DNA of 47,464 bases from JBMTVN01 sp046047235 (GCA_046047235.1 JBJOII010000018.1:1-47464); one strand, 5' to 3'. Positions 33,139 through 41,430 are shown, numbered from the stretch's first letter. The notes: generated by a model from the sequence alone, not told the origin. Program-made: numbers and translations.

Positions 33139-34929
33139 TCAATAGTCCGCCCAGATTTCATACCCGTCAGCATTCCGCAGAACCTGCCGGCATCGCTCGC
33201 GCACCTTAAAAGCCAGCTCAACGGATTCCGGGTTGGCCACCGCGCCATAGCCTGCCTGCTGGAAGACATCACGCGCCACCATATGACAGAGGGCCACCAC
33301 ATAATCCTGCGCACCACCCATCGCCCGCCAGGCATCCAGCAAATCCATGTAGGTCTTCAGGTTGTCCGGACTCTTCTTCTCGGTCAGCGCAAGCGTCCTG
33401 CGGGTCAGCTCCGCCGCATGCTCGGCCGACTTCATGTTGTCCGCCTGCACACGACATTCCTCCGGAATCTTCCGCACCAACGGAAGCAACGCCTCGCATA
33501 AGGGTCCCGTGGATGCGAGCGCCTGAGCGTCCAGAAAGCTCTGCAGCTCCTGGGCAAAGGCACGATACTCGTCGATCCGCGCAACGTGCTGTTCCACGAA
33601 AAAGTTCATGTCCGCGACGGACGCCGCAATGATGTCCCGGTTCTCCACTTCCAGTCCGGCTTCAAACAAGGCCTGGATCGCCTCGGTGTAGCCGCAGGTG
33701 CAGGCCCGATGCACATCGCCGCCAGCCCGACGATGATGCGTCCGCAACTTGCGCCCCGGAAGATCACGAATCGCATCGCTGGCACTTCGACCCAGAGCTG
33801 CCTTCAGCATGTCCACCGGCGTGGAAATGCCCTCCGGCGTGCCGTTGCCCTCAAGGTGATAGATGATTGACTCACCCCGCGGCGGGATCTTCTTGCTGAG
33901 ATGGTAATAAGCCTGCCCGTCCTCAATCCAAACAGGATAGGTGTAGGATCCCGCTACCCCACGCCAGATCTGATCCTTCGAATCACGGAAGGCAAACGTG
34001 GTTCGCACCCCCGCCTCCTCCAACTGGGTCTTCCACTTCGCGGCAAACGGCGGCCTCCACGACTCCAACACCGCATCCTTCTCCAAAAATGACCGCACCA
34101 GCGGCGCCTGATGCCAGATGCCCGGCGCGATCTGCACTCCAAGGTAAAGGGCTTTGCCATCCGGCTGAACATCAAGGACCACCCGCCCATCCCCATCCGG
34201 TGGCCGAAGCCGCACACTCTGCCGTCCCTCCGGCCAAGCCAGCACAACCTGACTCCCTTCGCCCTGGAGTAACCCCACGAACATCTGCTCCACCGGGAGA
34301 TGCAGGGACGAGCTACCCGACCAATGCGACGGACCAAAGATCAGGTCATCGGCAACAAAGCCCGGAATCACGGCGTAGGCCAGCGGAAGCGACACCTGCA
34401 CACCGGAAAGAGGCCCCTCCGGCTGTATGGACACGATCTCGCTCCGGTCCACCGCGAACAGAACCGGGCCGCCATCGAACAACGACAGCCTCAGCAGGAC
34501 TTCGTCGTTGGCACTTCGAATCACAGACGGCGTGGCGTGCCACCGCCCCAGATTGAGACGTGCAGCTTCCCCTGGAACGGCATGGCCTCCAGCAGGGGAC
34601 CGATCATAGACCTGAACCAAGCCCGCACCTGAATTGAATACCACGGTGATCTTCCCGTTCTCGATCACCGCATCCCCCTTGAACTCGTATTCCCGACCGT
34701 AATAGCCCGGATCCGAGGCCGCCTTCGCCGGATCCGGCTCAACGTCAAATTGCTCCGAGGTCACTGCCTTCCATCCCGTCCATTGCCCTTCGTTGTAGCC
34801 CGCATCAAGGGGTTTGCCCGTATCCCATAGGCGCACGCTGCTGGCCTCAACCTGGCCCAGGGTGACAGCCGCCACCAACGCAAGAAGACCAGGACAGATT
34901 CGAAACGGGGATCGATGGAAAGTCATCAT
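33139..34929 (-). CDS. Large exported protein of unknown function
   Basis: About 596 residues from ATG 34929 (MMTFHRSPFRICPGLLALVAAVTLGQVEAS is a signal peptide). The first ~390 residues are beta-rich (VRLWDTGKPLDAGYNEGQW; YEFKGDAVIENGKITVVFNS; LFDGGPVLFAVDRSEIVSIQP; FGPSHWSGSSSLHLP). The rest is helical, with a Cys-His-rich turn (THHRRAGGDVHRACTCGYTE) and a long charged helical tail. I do not recognise the family. The frame is open for another 144 codons upstream, but these lack a signal peptide and overlap the divergent gene. Probably co-transcribed with the SUMF1-like lipoprotein 34 bases downstream. Confidence 0.75.
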   Translation of the reverse strand: MMTFHRSPFRICPGLLALVAAVTLGQVEASSVRLWDTGKPLDAGYNEGQWTGWKAVTSEQFDVEPDPAKAASDPGYYGREYEFKGDAVIENGKITVVFNSGAGLVQVYDRSPAGGHAVPGEAARLNLGRWHATPSVIRSANDEVLLRLSLFDGGPVLFAVDRSEIVSIQPEGPLSGVQVSLPLAYAVIPGFVADDLIFGPSHWSGSSSLHLPVEQMFVGLLQGEGSQVVLAWPEGRQSVRLRPPDGDGRVVLDVQPDGKALYLGVQIAPGIWHQAPLVRSFLEKDAVLESWRPPFAAKWKTQLEEAGVRTTFAFRDSKDQIWRGVAGSYTYPVWIEDGQAYYHLSKKIPPRGESIIYHLEGNGTPEGISTPVDMLKAALGRSASDAIRDLPGRKLRTHHRRAGGDVHRACTCGYTEAIQALFEAGLEVENRDIIAASVADMNFFVEQHVARIDEYRAFAQELQSFLDAQALASTGPLCEALLPLVRKIPEECRVQADNMKSAEHAAELTRRTLALTEKKSPDNLKTYMDLLDAWRAMGGAQDYVVALCHMVARDVFQQAGYGAVANPESVELAFKVRERCRQVLRNADGYEIWADY

Positions 34930-35188
34930 GGCTGTGCTTGATCGGTTATATCGCTCAGGAGATCGCCGCAGAGCATAACCACCAACGAACACTTGCCAAG
35001 CTCCCTCATGAAGGAACCCCCGACGTTGCAAGCCATCGAAGAAACTTGCGACGCTCTCAGGATTTGCCGGTGGCGTGTCAGGCAAACCAGTGCGATGTTG
35101 CAGCCTACCCGACACGAGCCCTGGCTCATCTTCTTTCGGCCCGTGGCCCACAAGGGTTGGTCGCTTGCTGCAAACCCGAACCAGCACT
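34930..35188. other. Divergent intergenic region
   Basis: 259 bases between the minus-strand start at 34929 and the plus-strand start at 35189. No gene, and no repeat of the three classes. Promoters for both directions are expected, but no hexamers stand out. Confidence 0.5.
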
Positions 35189-37087
35189 ATGAAGGATCCC
35201 TGCCACCCTCGGGCACTCCTGCCCCTCACGGTAACCCTCTGCTGCGCCACGCTAAACCACCCCTGCATCGCCGGCGTTCCGCCAACCATCGAACGAACCG
35301 GACAACCCGCCCACCAGTGGGCCGGAGTCAGTGCAACCGCCACATTCATCGTCACCGCCAAGGGCGATGAACCCCTCCACTACCAGTGGAGACACCAGGG
35401 ATCCCCCCTAGCCCAGCAGACCTATCCCACCCTTGCTCTCTCCAATGTCCAGACGTCACAAGCCGGAGGATACGATGTCCTCGTCTCAAACAACTTCGGA
35501 TCGGTCACCAGCATCGTAGCCCAGTTGTGGGTCGACCCGCTCTTCGTGCAAGTCGTCCGTGGACCACACGTCGAGGATCTCGGCGTGTCCGGCTACGGAG
35601 GATGCGGTGACATGGATGGCGACGGCTTCCTGGACCTTTCAGTCAATCGCTATGGCTTTGGCAAGCCCGCCATCTATCGGAACAACGGCAACGGAACGTT
35701 TTCCCTTTTGCCAAATCCATTTCCCAACGCTTCCTCTTACCAGTGGCTTGGCTTTTGGGGAGATTGGGACTGCGACGGCCAATCTGACCTGCTCCTCGGC
35801 TATGACCAAACTACAGCCATTGGCTTCGGGACCGCCCACGGCATGTTCGAGACTCTGCCCGTGATCGGCTTGGGAGGCGACTGGTGGGGCTGCGCCACCG
35901 CAGACTTCGACCGGGACGGACTGGTCGACCTCTACGTCACCCTGCCCAACGCACTCTATCGCAATCTCGGGAACCGCACGTTCAAGCAGCTCGACACCAC
36001 CCAGGTCGGCCCCGTCGCCAACCTCAATACCTGGGGCGGTGCCTGCTGGGGAGATATCAATAACGACGGCTGGCCAGATCTCTACATCCCCAGTATGCAA
36101 CAGTCCCGCAGCTACATGTTCCTCAATGATGGCCATGGCCGCTTCGAGGCCCTGGCAAATGCCGTCACAAGCACACTCACCCCAGCCATCAATGGCGCCT
36201 GGGGTGACTATGACAACGACGGCCTGCTCGACCTTTATGTCACCGCTTTCAATGGAACCAGCCGACTCTACCGCAACCTCGGCAACACCAGCTTCGATGC
36301 CGTGGACGGAGCAACTACCATCGTCGGAACCCATAACCACGCTTCCTGGATCGACTACGATAATGACGGATTCCTCGACCTCTTTGTGGCCGGATACACC
36401 GACGGCAATAAACTGTTCCGCAACAACGGAAATGGAACCCTCTCCCGCGTCACCTCCTCCATGATCCCCTATATCACCGCCCCCTCCCAAGCCGGCACTT
36501 ACAAGGGGATCTGGTTCGACGACGAAAACAACGGCTTCCTCGATCTCTACCTGCTGAACGGCGACGACTACGCCAGCATCCAAACCGCCAACCAGTTCTT
36601 CCACAACCGCGGCAACGACAACGCCTGGCTCGTGGTCAATCTGGTCGGCACCTCCTCAAACCGTAGAGGAATCGGAGCCCAAATCCGCCTCCTCGCCCAA
36701 TACTCAGGCCAATCGCGCTGGCAACGCAGGGACATCACCGGAGGAGACCCCAACAACGGCAACCACCTGCGTGCCCACTTCGGCCTCGGTAACGCAACCC
36801 TGATCCAAACCCTGCAGATCCATTGGCCCTCAGGCATCACCCAGGAACTCCATGACATCCAACCTAAACAGCTGCTCACCATCACCGAACCCCCAAAGCT
36901 CATCCCCCAAGCCGCAGGAACACTCACAATCCAAAGCTGGGCCAACCAAAGCTTCACACTCCAAACCTCCACCAACCTCACCACCTGGACTACCCTCACC
37001 ACCCTCACAAACCAATCCGGCACCGCCTCGTTCCATGAAACCACAGCCCAATACCCCTCCCAGTTCTACCGCGCAACCAATCACTAA
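35189..37087 (+). CDS. Exported FG-GAP/ASPIC-UnbV protein
   Basis: 632 residues from ATG 35189, which begins a signal peptide (LLPLTVTLCCATLNHPCIAG). An Ig-like domain (HQWAGVSATATFIVTAKGDEPLHYQWRHQG) is followed by seven calcium-binding FG-GAP/VCBS repeats with DxDxDG loops (DMDGDGFLDLSVN, DWDCDGQSDLLLG, DFDRDGLVDLYV, DINNDGWPDLYIP, DYDNDGLLDLYV, DYDNDGFLDLFVAG, DDENNGFLDLYLL). Then an ASPIC/UnbV domain (NRRGIGAQIRLLA ... HFGLGNATLIQTLQIHWPSG) and the recurrent C-terminal module (FTLQTSTNLTTWTTL ... QFYRATNH). Probably a surface-adhesive or matrix protein. A shortened repeat element begins 8 bases after the stop. Confidence 0.9.
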   Translation: MKDPCHPRALLPLTVTLCCATLNHPCIAGVPPTIERTGQPAHQWAGVSATATFIVTAKGDEPLHYQWRHQGSPLAQQTYPTLALSNVQTSQAGGYDVLVSNNFGSVTSIVAQLWVDPLFVQVVRGPHVEDLGVSGYGGCGDMDGDGFLDLSVNRYGFGKPAIYRNNGNGTFSLLPNPFPNASSYQWLGFWGDWDCDGQSDLLLGYDQTTAIGFGTAHGMFETLPVIGLGGDWWGCATADFDRDGLVDLYVTLPNALYRNLGNRTFKQLDTTQVGPVANLNTWGGACWGDINNDGWPDLYIPSMQQSRSYMFLNDGHGRFEALANAVTSTLTPAINGAWGDYDNDGLLDLYVTAFNGTSRLYRNLGNTSFDAVDGATTIVGTHNHASWIDYDNDGFLDLFVAGYTDGNKLFRNNGNGTLSRVTSSMIPYITAPSQAGTYKGIWFDDENNGFLDLYLLNGDDYASIQTANQFFHNRGNDNAWLVVNLVGTSSNRRGIGAQIRLLAQYSGQSRWQRRDITGGDPNNGNHLRAHFGLGNATLIQTLQIHWPSGITQELHDIQPKQLLTITEPPKLIPQAAGTLTIQSWANQSFTLQTSTNLTTWTTLTTLTNQSGTASFHETTAQYPSQFYRATNH

Positions 37088-37094
37088 ACTCGAT

Positions 37095-37224
37095 CGTGCT
37101 CGAACCACCGCAACTCCCTGACATCGTTTCGTTGAGGTCAAAAAAGCGGCCCCTAAGCCCACTTTAACGAGGGCAATCAGGTTTAACACCTTTGGACGGA
37201 AGCCATTGCTGTGGTCCGACCACG
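37095..37224 (+). mobile_element. Twin-hairpin MITE-like element, internally deleted copy (130 bp)
   Basis: Both terminal repeats are recognisable: left CGTGCTCGAACCACCGCAAC and right CATTGCTGTGGTCCGACCAC. About 105 internal bases are missing relative to the full copies, leaving one arm (AAAAAAGCGGCCCCTAAG) without its partner. It sits 7 bases after the ASPIC gene stop. Confidence 0.75.
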
Positions 37225-37268
37225 ACTTGACTCGTCGCCCAAACCAACCAACTTCACAATCTCACAAC

Positions 37269-38084
37269 ATGTCCAATACCCCCACATCCCAACCCTGGCG
37301 TAACCCCGTCAAGGTCCGCCTCGAAAACGACCAGCCCGCCATCGGCCTCACGGTCAGCGTCAATCACCCCGAACCCGCCATCCAGGCCGCCGCCATGGGC
37401 TTCGACTTCCTCTGGATCGAAATGGAACACTCGCCCGTCAGCCTCGATACGGTACGCTCCATCGTCCTCGGAACCCGCGGACTCCCCGCCATCCCCTTCG
37501 CCCGCGTCCCCGTCAATGAACTCTGGATGGCTAAACGTGTCCTCGATGCCGGCGTCCTCGGCGTCATCTTCCCCTTCAGCAGTACTCCCGCCCTCGCACA
37601 ACAAGCCGCCGATGCCTGCCATTACCCCCCACTCGGCCGACGAGGCTCCGGCGCCGGACTCGCCTCCTTCCGCTGGCCCGCACCCGAAGGTTACTACGAC
37701 TTCGCCGACCGCAACGTAGTCACGGTCATCGTCATCGAGGAGGAAAAGGCCCTCGAACACATTGACGAAATCGCCGCCACCCCAGGCGTCGATGTCCTGT
37801 TCGTCGGCCCCAGCGACCTCTCCTTCTCCATGGGCCTCCGCGGTGACATGGCCCACCCGCGCGTCGCCAACGCCATGAAACGCGTCGTCGCCGCAGCCAG
37901 GCAAAACGGCAAGGCCACCGGACGCTATGTCTCAGGTATCGATGATATGCAGCGCGCCATCGACCAGGGCTTCCGCCTACTCCAGGCAGGCACCGAAATC
38001 AACTTCATGACCGCCGGAGCCGAACAATGGCTCGGCCCCCTCGGTCGATGGCGCGATCCCGGCAAATCTCCGGGAACCTACTAG
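37269..38084 (+). CDS. HpcH/HpaI-family class II aldolase
   Basis: 271 residues. Signatures are GLTVSVNHPEPAIQAAAMGFDFLWIEMEHSPVSL, LPAIPFARVPVNELWMAKRVLDAGVLGVIFPF, AADACHYPPLGRRGSGAG, VTVIVIEEEKALEHIDEI (metal Glu) and VDVLFVGPSDLSFSMGL (metal Asp). Members cleave or form 2-keto-3-deoxy sugar acids or 4-hydroxy-2-oxo acids using pyruvate and a divalent metal. The exact substrate cannot be told; a 2-keto-3-deoxy acid from polysaccharide breakdown would fit the glycosidase and esterase genes around. It stands alone, just after a repeat element, with ATG at 37269. Confidence 0.9.
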   Translation: MSNTPTSQPWRNPVKVRLENDQPAIGLTVSVNHPEPAIQAAAMGFDFLWIEMEHSPVSLDTVRSIVLGTRGLPAIPFARVPVNELWMAKRVLDAGVLGVIFPFSSTPALAQQAADACHYPPLGRRGSGAGLASFRWPAPEGYYDFADRNVVTVIVIEEEKALEHIDEIAATPGVDVLFVGPSDLSFSMGLRGDMAHPRVANAMKRVVAAARQNGKATGRYVSGIDDMQRAIDQGFRLLQAGTEINFMTAGAEQWLGPLGRWRDPGKSPGTY

Positions 38085-38397
38085 ATCAATCGCGCGGGTC
38101 CTACCGGCATCCATCCCACTCAGGTAGAGGCACACTCCAGTGTGCCTGCAACACCATGCACCAACTCCATACTTGCCCGCTCACGCAGGATCCGTCTTCA
38201 CTCTCCGAGCTACGCCGGGACAAGCCGTGACCCTACCGGCATACGCTTCATACAAGACCCATTCAATGGATAGGGAGCCCGCCCAACGGGCGGGGCAGTC
38301 ACCGTCCTGACCGTCAGGATTCCTCCGCCAGGTCTTGGAGCAAATCTTGCCTGAGCCTCCCCCACGGTTGCACGATGCCCGTGTTCCAACTGCGATC
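38085..38397. other. Intergenic region with three hairpins
   Basis: About 310 bases without a gene. It carries AGGCACACT-cc-AGTGTGCCT (38128-38147), CCCGCCC-aac-GGGCGGG (38278-38294) and CCTGAC-c-GTCAGG (about 38309-38321), plus a direct repeat CCTACCGGCAT near 38099 and 38231. The first hairpin may end the aldolase transcript, although no T-tract follows. The others lie in the presumed leader of the next gene. Confidence 0.55.
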
Positions 38398-39675
38398 ATG
38401 CACATGAACCGACGCGACTTCATCGGCCTCTGTGGCAGCACGCTGCTGTCCTCTTCGGCCCTCACCGGATGCCGCACGTCTGGCGGAGGCACTACACCGA
38501 ACCATCGCCCGGAAAGACTCTTCTTCACCTCCCAAGGACGAACCGCCTTGATCTCGGCCGATGGTTCAGGACTGCACTACTTTGATTTTGACGTTCCTGA
38601 CCAAGTCACTTGGCAGCCCGGCCCCTTCCTGTCTGATGGACACCGGGTGATTTTTCTGAGCATGGAACAAAGGCGCGATGGACCAGGAAAACCCTTCGAC
38701 CGGTTCTACCACCAGACTCCCACCCATCTGTGGGTCTACGATCTGGACCGGGATACCCTGCAGGAAATCTGCACAAAGGACCGGCTCGCCGTTTTCTACA
38801 CGCCCGCGCTACTGGTCTCGGACGAAAGGATCCTCGTGCAGGTCGTCCGCGATGCAGGTGGACAAATCTACAGCATGAATCTGGATGGCTCTGATGCCCG
38901 CAAGTTCACGAGGCTGGGTGAAGGTCTGCCCTATGGGCTCAGCCTGAGCCCTGATGGCGGGCGCGTTGCCTATCATCTGGCGAGCCCGCAAGGCTACCAG
39001 ATCTGGACCAGTAACGCCGATGGCTCGGACCGTGTCCAAGTGGCCGCTCACCCGGACCACCTCTACTTCGGACCAAGTTGGTCGCCCGATGGAAGCTGGC
39101 TGGCATTCCAAAGCTGTCATTTCCGGAACGACCCCGGCCATGACTGGAGTGACGTGTGTCTTGCCCGACCCGATGGATCAGACTTCCGGACACTGACCGA
39201 GGGACAGTCCATGTGGTTTGGGGCTACCTACGGTAACCTCACCAACCACGGCGGAGGCTCCAACCTCACCGCGTGGACCCACGACGGTCAGATCCTCTTC
39301 CCCCGCCGACTCCCCAAATCCAAAGTCCCCTGGGAATACCAGCATCAGCGACCCGATACCGACCACTTCAACCGCGACTTCAAACCGGAACTCGCAAATG
39401 GCGGCACTCAAATCTGTCGCCTCAACCCATCCACCGGACAGGTATCCCCGCTCACAACCGCAACGCCTCCTGCCTGGGACTTCCGGGCCAGCGAATCCGC
39501 CAGCGGGAACCAGCTGGTCTATTGCCGTGCCGAAACCGGCGCGGTTCCTTCCATCTGGGTGGCGAGTGCTCAAGGGAACCACCCACGCCTCCTCACCGCC
39601 GGATGGAATGGCCAAGGAGCCGATCACCCCCGCTGGCTCCCTCCACAACGTCCTCGGACCACGGTAACTTACTGA
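38398..39675 (+). CDS. Tat-type PD40 beta-propeller lipoprotein
   Basis: About 425 residues. The N-terminus MHMNRRDFIGLCGSTLLSSS has a twin-arginine motif (NRRDFIG) and the leader ends in a lipobox (SALTGC). The body is a propeller with PD40 blades: LFFTSQGRTALISADGSGLHYF, YSMNLDGSDARKFTRLGEGL, YGLSLSPDGGRVAYHLASPQGYQIWTSNADGSDRVQVA, FGPSWSPDGSWLAFQSCHF. It resembles the oligogalacturonate-lyase-like/TolB propellers common in polysaccharide-using bacteria. The last residues (PRTTVTY and stop) are encoded by the left terminal repeat of a MITE-like element, so the original C-terminus may have been altered. The start could also be ATG 38404. Confidence 0.83.
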   Translation: MHMNRRDFIGLCGSTLLSSSALTGCRTSGGGTTPNHRPERLFFTSQGRTALISADGSGLHYFDFDVPDQVTWQPGPFLSDGHRVIFLSMEQRRDGPGKPFDRFYHQTPTHLWVYDLDRDTLQEICTKDRLAVFYTPALLVSDERILVQVVRDAGGQIYSMNLDGSDARKFTRLGEGLPYGLSLSPDGGRVAYHLASPQGYQIWTSNADGSDRVQVAAHPDHLYFGPSWSPDGSWLAFQSCHFRNDPGHDWSDVCLARPDGSDFRTLTEGQSMWFGATYGNLTNHGGGSNLTAWTHDGQILFPRRLPKSKVPWEYQHQRPDTDHFNRDFKPELANGGTQICRLNPSTGQVSPLTTATPPAWDFRASESASGNQLVYCRAETGAVPSIWVASAQGNHPRLLTAGWNGQGADHPRWLPPQRPRTTVTY

Positions 39676-39881
39676 ACCCAAGCCTCTTAACCCCGTTTAC
39701 GGGGTCCTTTTTGGCCTTATGGAGCGCTTTTTGCCCCCGAAAAACGCCCCATGGGTTTTCTCAAATCGGTGTTCTCGTATGGGCCCCAAAACAGGCCCAA
39801 AAAGCGCCCCATAGGCCCCTTTCCCGGGAGCAAAGAGGGTTAACCAGCTCGGCCAGAAAGGGTTGCCGTGGTCCGACGACG
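39649..39881 (+). mobile_element. Twin-hairpin MITE-like element, full copy B (233 bp)
   Basis: Left end CGTCCTCGGACCACGGTAAC overlaps the 3' end of the PD40 gene and provides its stop. Right end GGTTGCCGTGGTCCGACGAC. Hairpin 1 arms are ATGGAGCGCTTTTT and AAAAACGCCCCAT near 39719-39752. Hairpin 2 arms are TATGGG and CCCATA near 39779-39814, enclosing the invariant AAAACAGGCCCAAAAAGC. A third, terminator-like hairpin is at 39690-39705. Confidence 0.85.
39690..39712 (+). terminator. Rho-independent-type terminator inside element copy B
   Basis: ACCCC-GTTTAC-GGGGT followed by CCTTTTT, 15 bases after the PD40 gene stop. A short but well-formed stem with a T-run on the plus strand. Confidence 0.6.
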
Positions 39882-40120
39882 ATGGTTCGCTGGTTTCTTA
39901 CCAGACTGAGGATGGAGAACTGGCCATCCAGTCTACTCGCCTCGCCGATATCAAGAGTGCGGAGGCTTATGACGACCGTGATTACGGATTCAAGATGATC
40001 GATGTCTGTCCGGAGGAAGGTGAGGTGTTCACCCTATGGATCCCGCTGGATGCCCCCAAGAACTCCTCCCTTCTCCACGACCTGGAACAGGAGGTTTTTA
40101 TGACCTTCCCTCCAGCATAG
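39882..40120 (+). pseudogene. Truncated gene relic abutting element copy B
   Basis: An open frame from the element's right end to 40120 encodes GSLVSYQTEDGELAIQSTRLADIKSAEAYDDRDYGFKM, then CPEEGEVFTLWIPLDAPKNSSLLHDLEQEVF. Composition and codon use resemble real protein, but no start or ribosome-binding site exists outside the element: the frame begins at TTG 39863 within the terminal repeat. It is probably the 3' part of a gene cut by the insertion. No family recognised. Confidence 0.45.
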
Positions 40121-40173
40121 TCAGCTGAGAGCCCTGAGCTGCGCCTCGCCACGATCCCGAAGCCACCGCCCTC

Positions 40174-40207
40174 ACGGATTATTGGGACACGTGTCCCGAT
40201 AATCCGT
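40174..40207. repeat. 34-bp near-perfect palindrome
   Basis: ACGGATTATTGGGACAC at 40174-40190 is followed directly by its complement at 40191-40207 with a single G-T type mismatch. It lies 44 bases beyond the stop of the old yellow enzyme gene and has no T-run. It could be a strong hairpin acting as a transcript end or a protein-binding site. Confidence 0.75.
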
Positions 40208-40251
40208 AACCCGGAAACCGCTTTGCCCCCCTTCTTCACGCCCCGTTCCGG

Positions 40252-41337
40252 TTAAACGATCCCGGCTGCAACAAACGGATAATCCGTGTAACCTCGGCTA
40301 TCACCACCGTAGAAGGTTTCAGGTTCTGGCGTGTTCAACGGCAACCCCTTCTCAAACCGACGCACCAGGTCCGGGTTGGCAATAAACAACTGGCCGAATG
40401 ACACGGCATCCGCCTCACCCTTTTGCAAAAGGGTCTCGGCCATCGCCTGGTCCAGCTGTTGGTTGGCAATCAACATCCCGCCAAACTGTTCCTTCATTCG
40501 AGGGAAGATCCGGGGCTCAGCCTGCGATTCCCGCGTGAACAAAAACGCAATGCCCCTCTCCTTCATGGCCCGCGCTACATAACCAAACGTCGCTGCAGGA
40601 TCGGAATCCCCCATGTCATGCGCATCCCCCTTGGGCGCCAGATGCAAACCGACACGATCCGCTCCCCAGACCGAAACCGCCGCATCCACCGCCTCAAGCA
40701 TCAAGCGCGCCCGGTTCTCCACCGACCCGCCGTACTCGTCCTTTCGATGGTTGGTCGAGTCCTGCAGGAACTGGTCCAGCAAATAGCCGTTGGCTCCGTG
40801 CAATTCCACCCCGTCAAACCCTGCGCGCTGCGCATTCTCCGCGCCACGACGGTAGGCCTCGACAATCGCCTGAATCTCCTTCACCTCCAGCGCGCGCGGT
40901 GTCACAAACTCTTTCTTCGGCCGTATCAGGCTGATATGCCCCGCAGGTCTCACAGCGCTCGGAGCTACCGGAAGCGCGCCGTTGAGATACACCGGATCAG
41001 AAACCCGCCCAACATGCCATAACTGCAGCAGAATCCGCCCTCCCTTGGCATGCACCGCCGCAGTCACACGCTTCCAACCCTCCACCTGATCATCCGACCA
41101 AATCCCGGGCGTGTCGGGATAGCCCACCCCCATCGGGTCCACCGACGTTGCCTCCGATAAAATCAGCCCGGCCGTCGCACGCTGCGCATAATACTCCGCC
41201 ATCAAGGCTGTCGGCACCCGACCCCCACCAGCACGACAACGCGTCAGCGGAGCCATAATCATGCGGTTTCGTAATTCCCAGGCCCCGATCTTCACGGGTG
41301 ACAGGAGCAACTTTCGGTCAGTGTCAGCAAGCGTCAT
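40252..41337 (-). CDS. Old yellow enzyme family FMN oxidoreductase (NemA-like)
   Basis: About 361 residues from ATG 41337. Family blocks: LLSPVKIGAWELRNRMIMAPLTRCRA, ALMAEYYAQRATAGLILSEATSVDP, GYPDTPGIWSDDQVEGWKRVTAAVHAKGGRILLQLWHVGRVSDP, FDGVELHGANGYLLDQFLQDSTNHR (substrate-binding His and Asn), EYGGSVENRARL and the C-terminal FGQLFIANPDLVRRFEKGLPLN. These flavoenzymes reduce electrophilic alkenes and nitro compounds with NAD(P)H. The upstream frame to 41526 is not needed. A perfect inverted repeat at 41410-41430 in its promoter region suggests control by an electrophile- or redox-responsive repressor. Confidence 0.93.
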   Translation of the reverse strand: MTLADTDRKLLLSPVKIGAWELRNRMIMAPLTRCRAGGGRVPTALMAEYYAQRATAGLILSEATSVDPMGVGYPDTPGIWSDDQVEGWKRVTAAVHAKGGRILLQLWHVGRVSDPVYLNGALPVAPSAVRPAGHISLIRPKKEFVTPRALEVKEIQAIVEAYRRGAENAQRAGFDGVELHGANGYLLDQFLQDSTNHRKDEYGGSVENRARLMLEAVDAAVSVWGADRVGLHLAPKGDAHDMGDSDPAATFGYVARAMKERGIAFLFTRESQAEPRIFPRMKEQFGGMLIANQQLDQAMAETLLQKGEADAVSFGQLFIANPDLVRRFEKGLPLNTPEPETFYGGDSRGYTDYPFVAAGIV

Positions 41338-41409
41338 ACCGGCGCCTGTCCTACCTAAAACCTCCTCGCACCGCAGTAATTTGTTTCCATCTTTCCAGGG
41401 CTCCCAATC

Positions 41410-41430
41410 GATAGTCTCATTCAGACTATC
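41410..41430. promoter_or_regulatory. Probable operator upstream of the old yellow enzyme gene
   Basis: Perfect inverted repeat GATAGTCT-(cattc)-AGACTATC, 73 bases upstream of the minus-strand start and about 75 bases before the divergent small membrane gene. The 21-bp size suits a dimeric HxlR, TetR or MarR-type repressor. No such regulator gene is in the window. Confidence 0.6.

Noticed and set aside
34930..35361. A 144-codon N-terminal extension of the large minus-strand exported protein
   Set aside because: The extension overlaps the divergent ASPIC gene, lacks a signal peptide, and puts the clear signal peptide internally; coordinates are given in minus-strand reading order.
35639..36604. 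A 321-codon minus-strand frame
   Set aside because: Antisense to the FG-GAP repeats; its regular Val/Asp/Ile composition mirrors the DxDxDG codons of the real gene.
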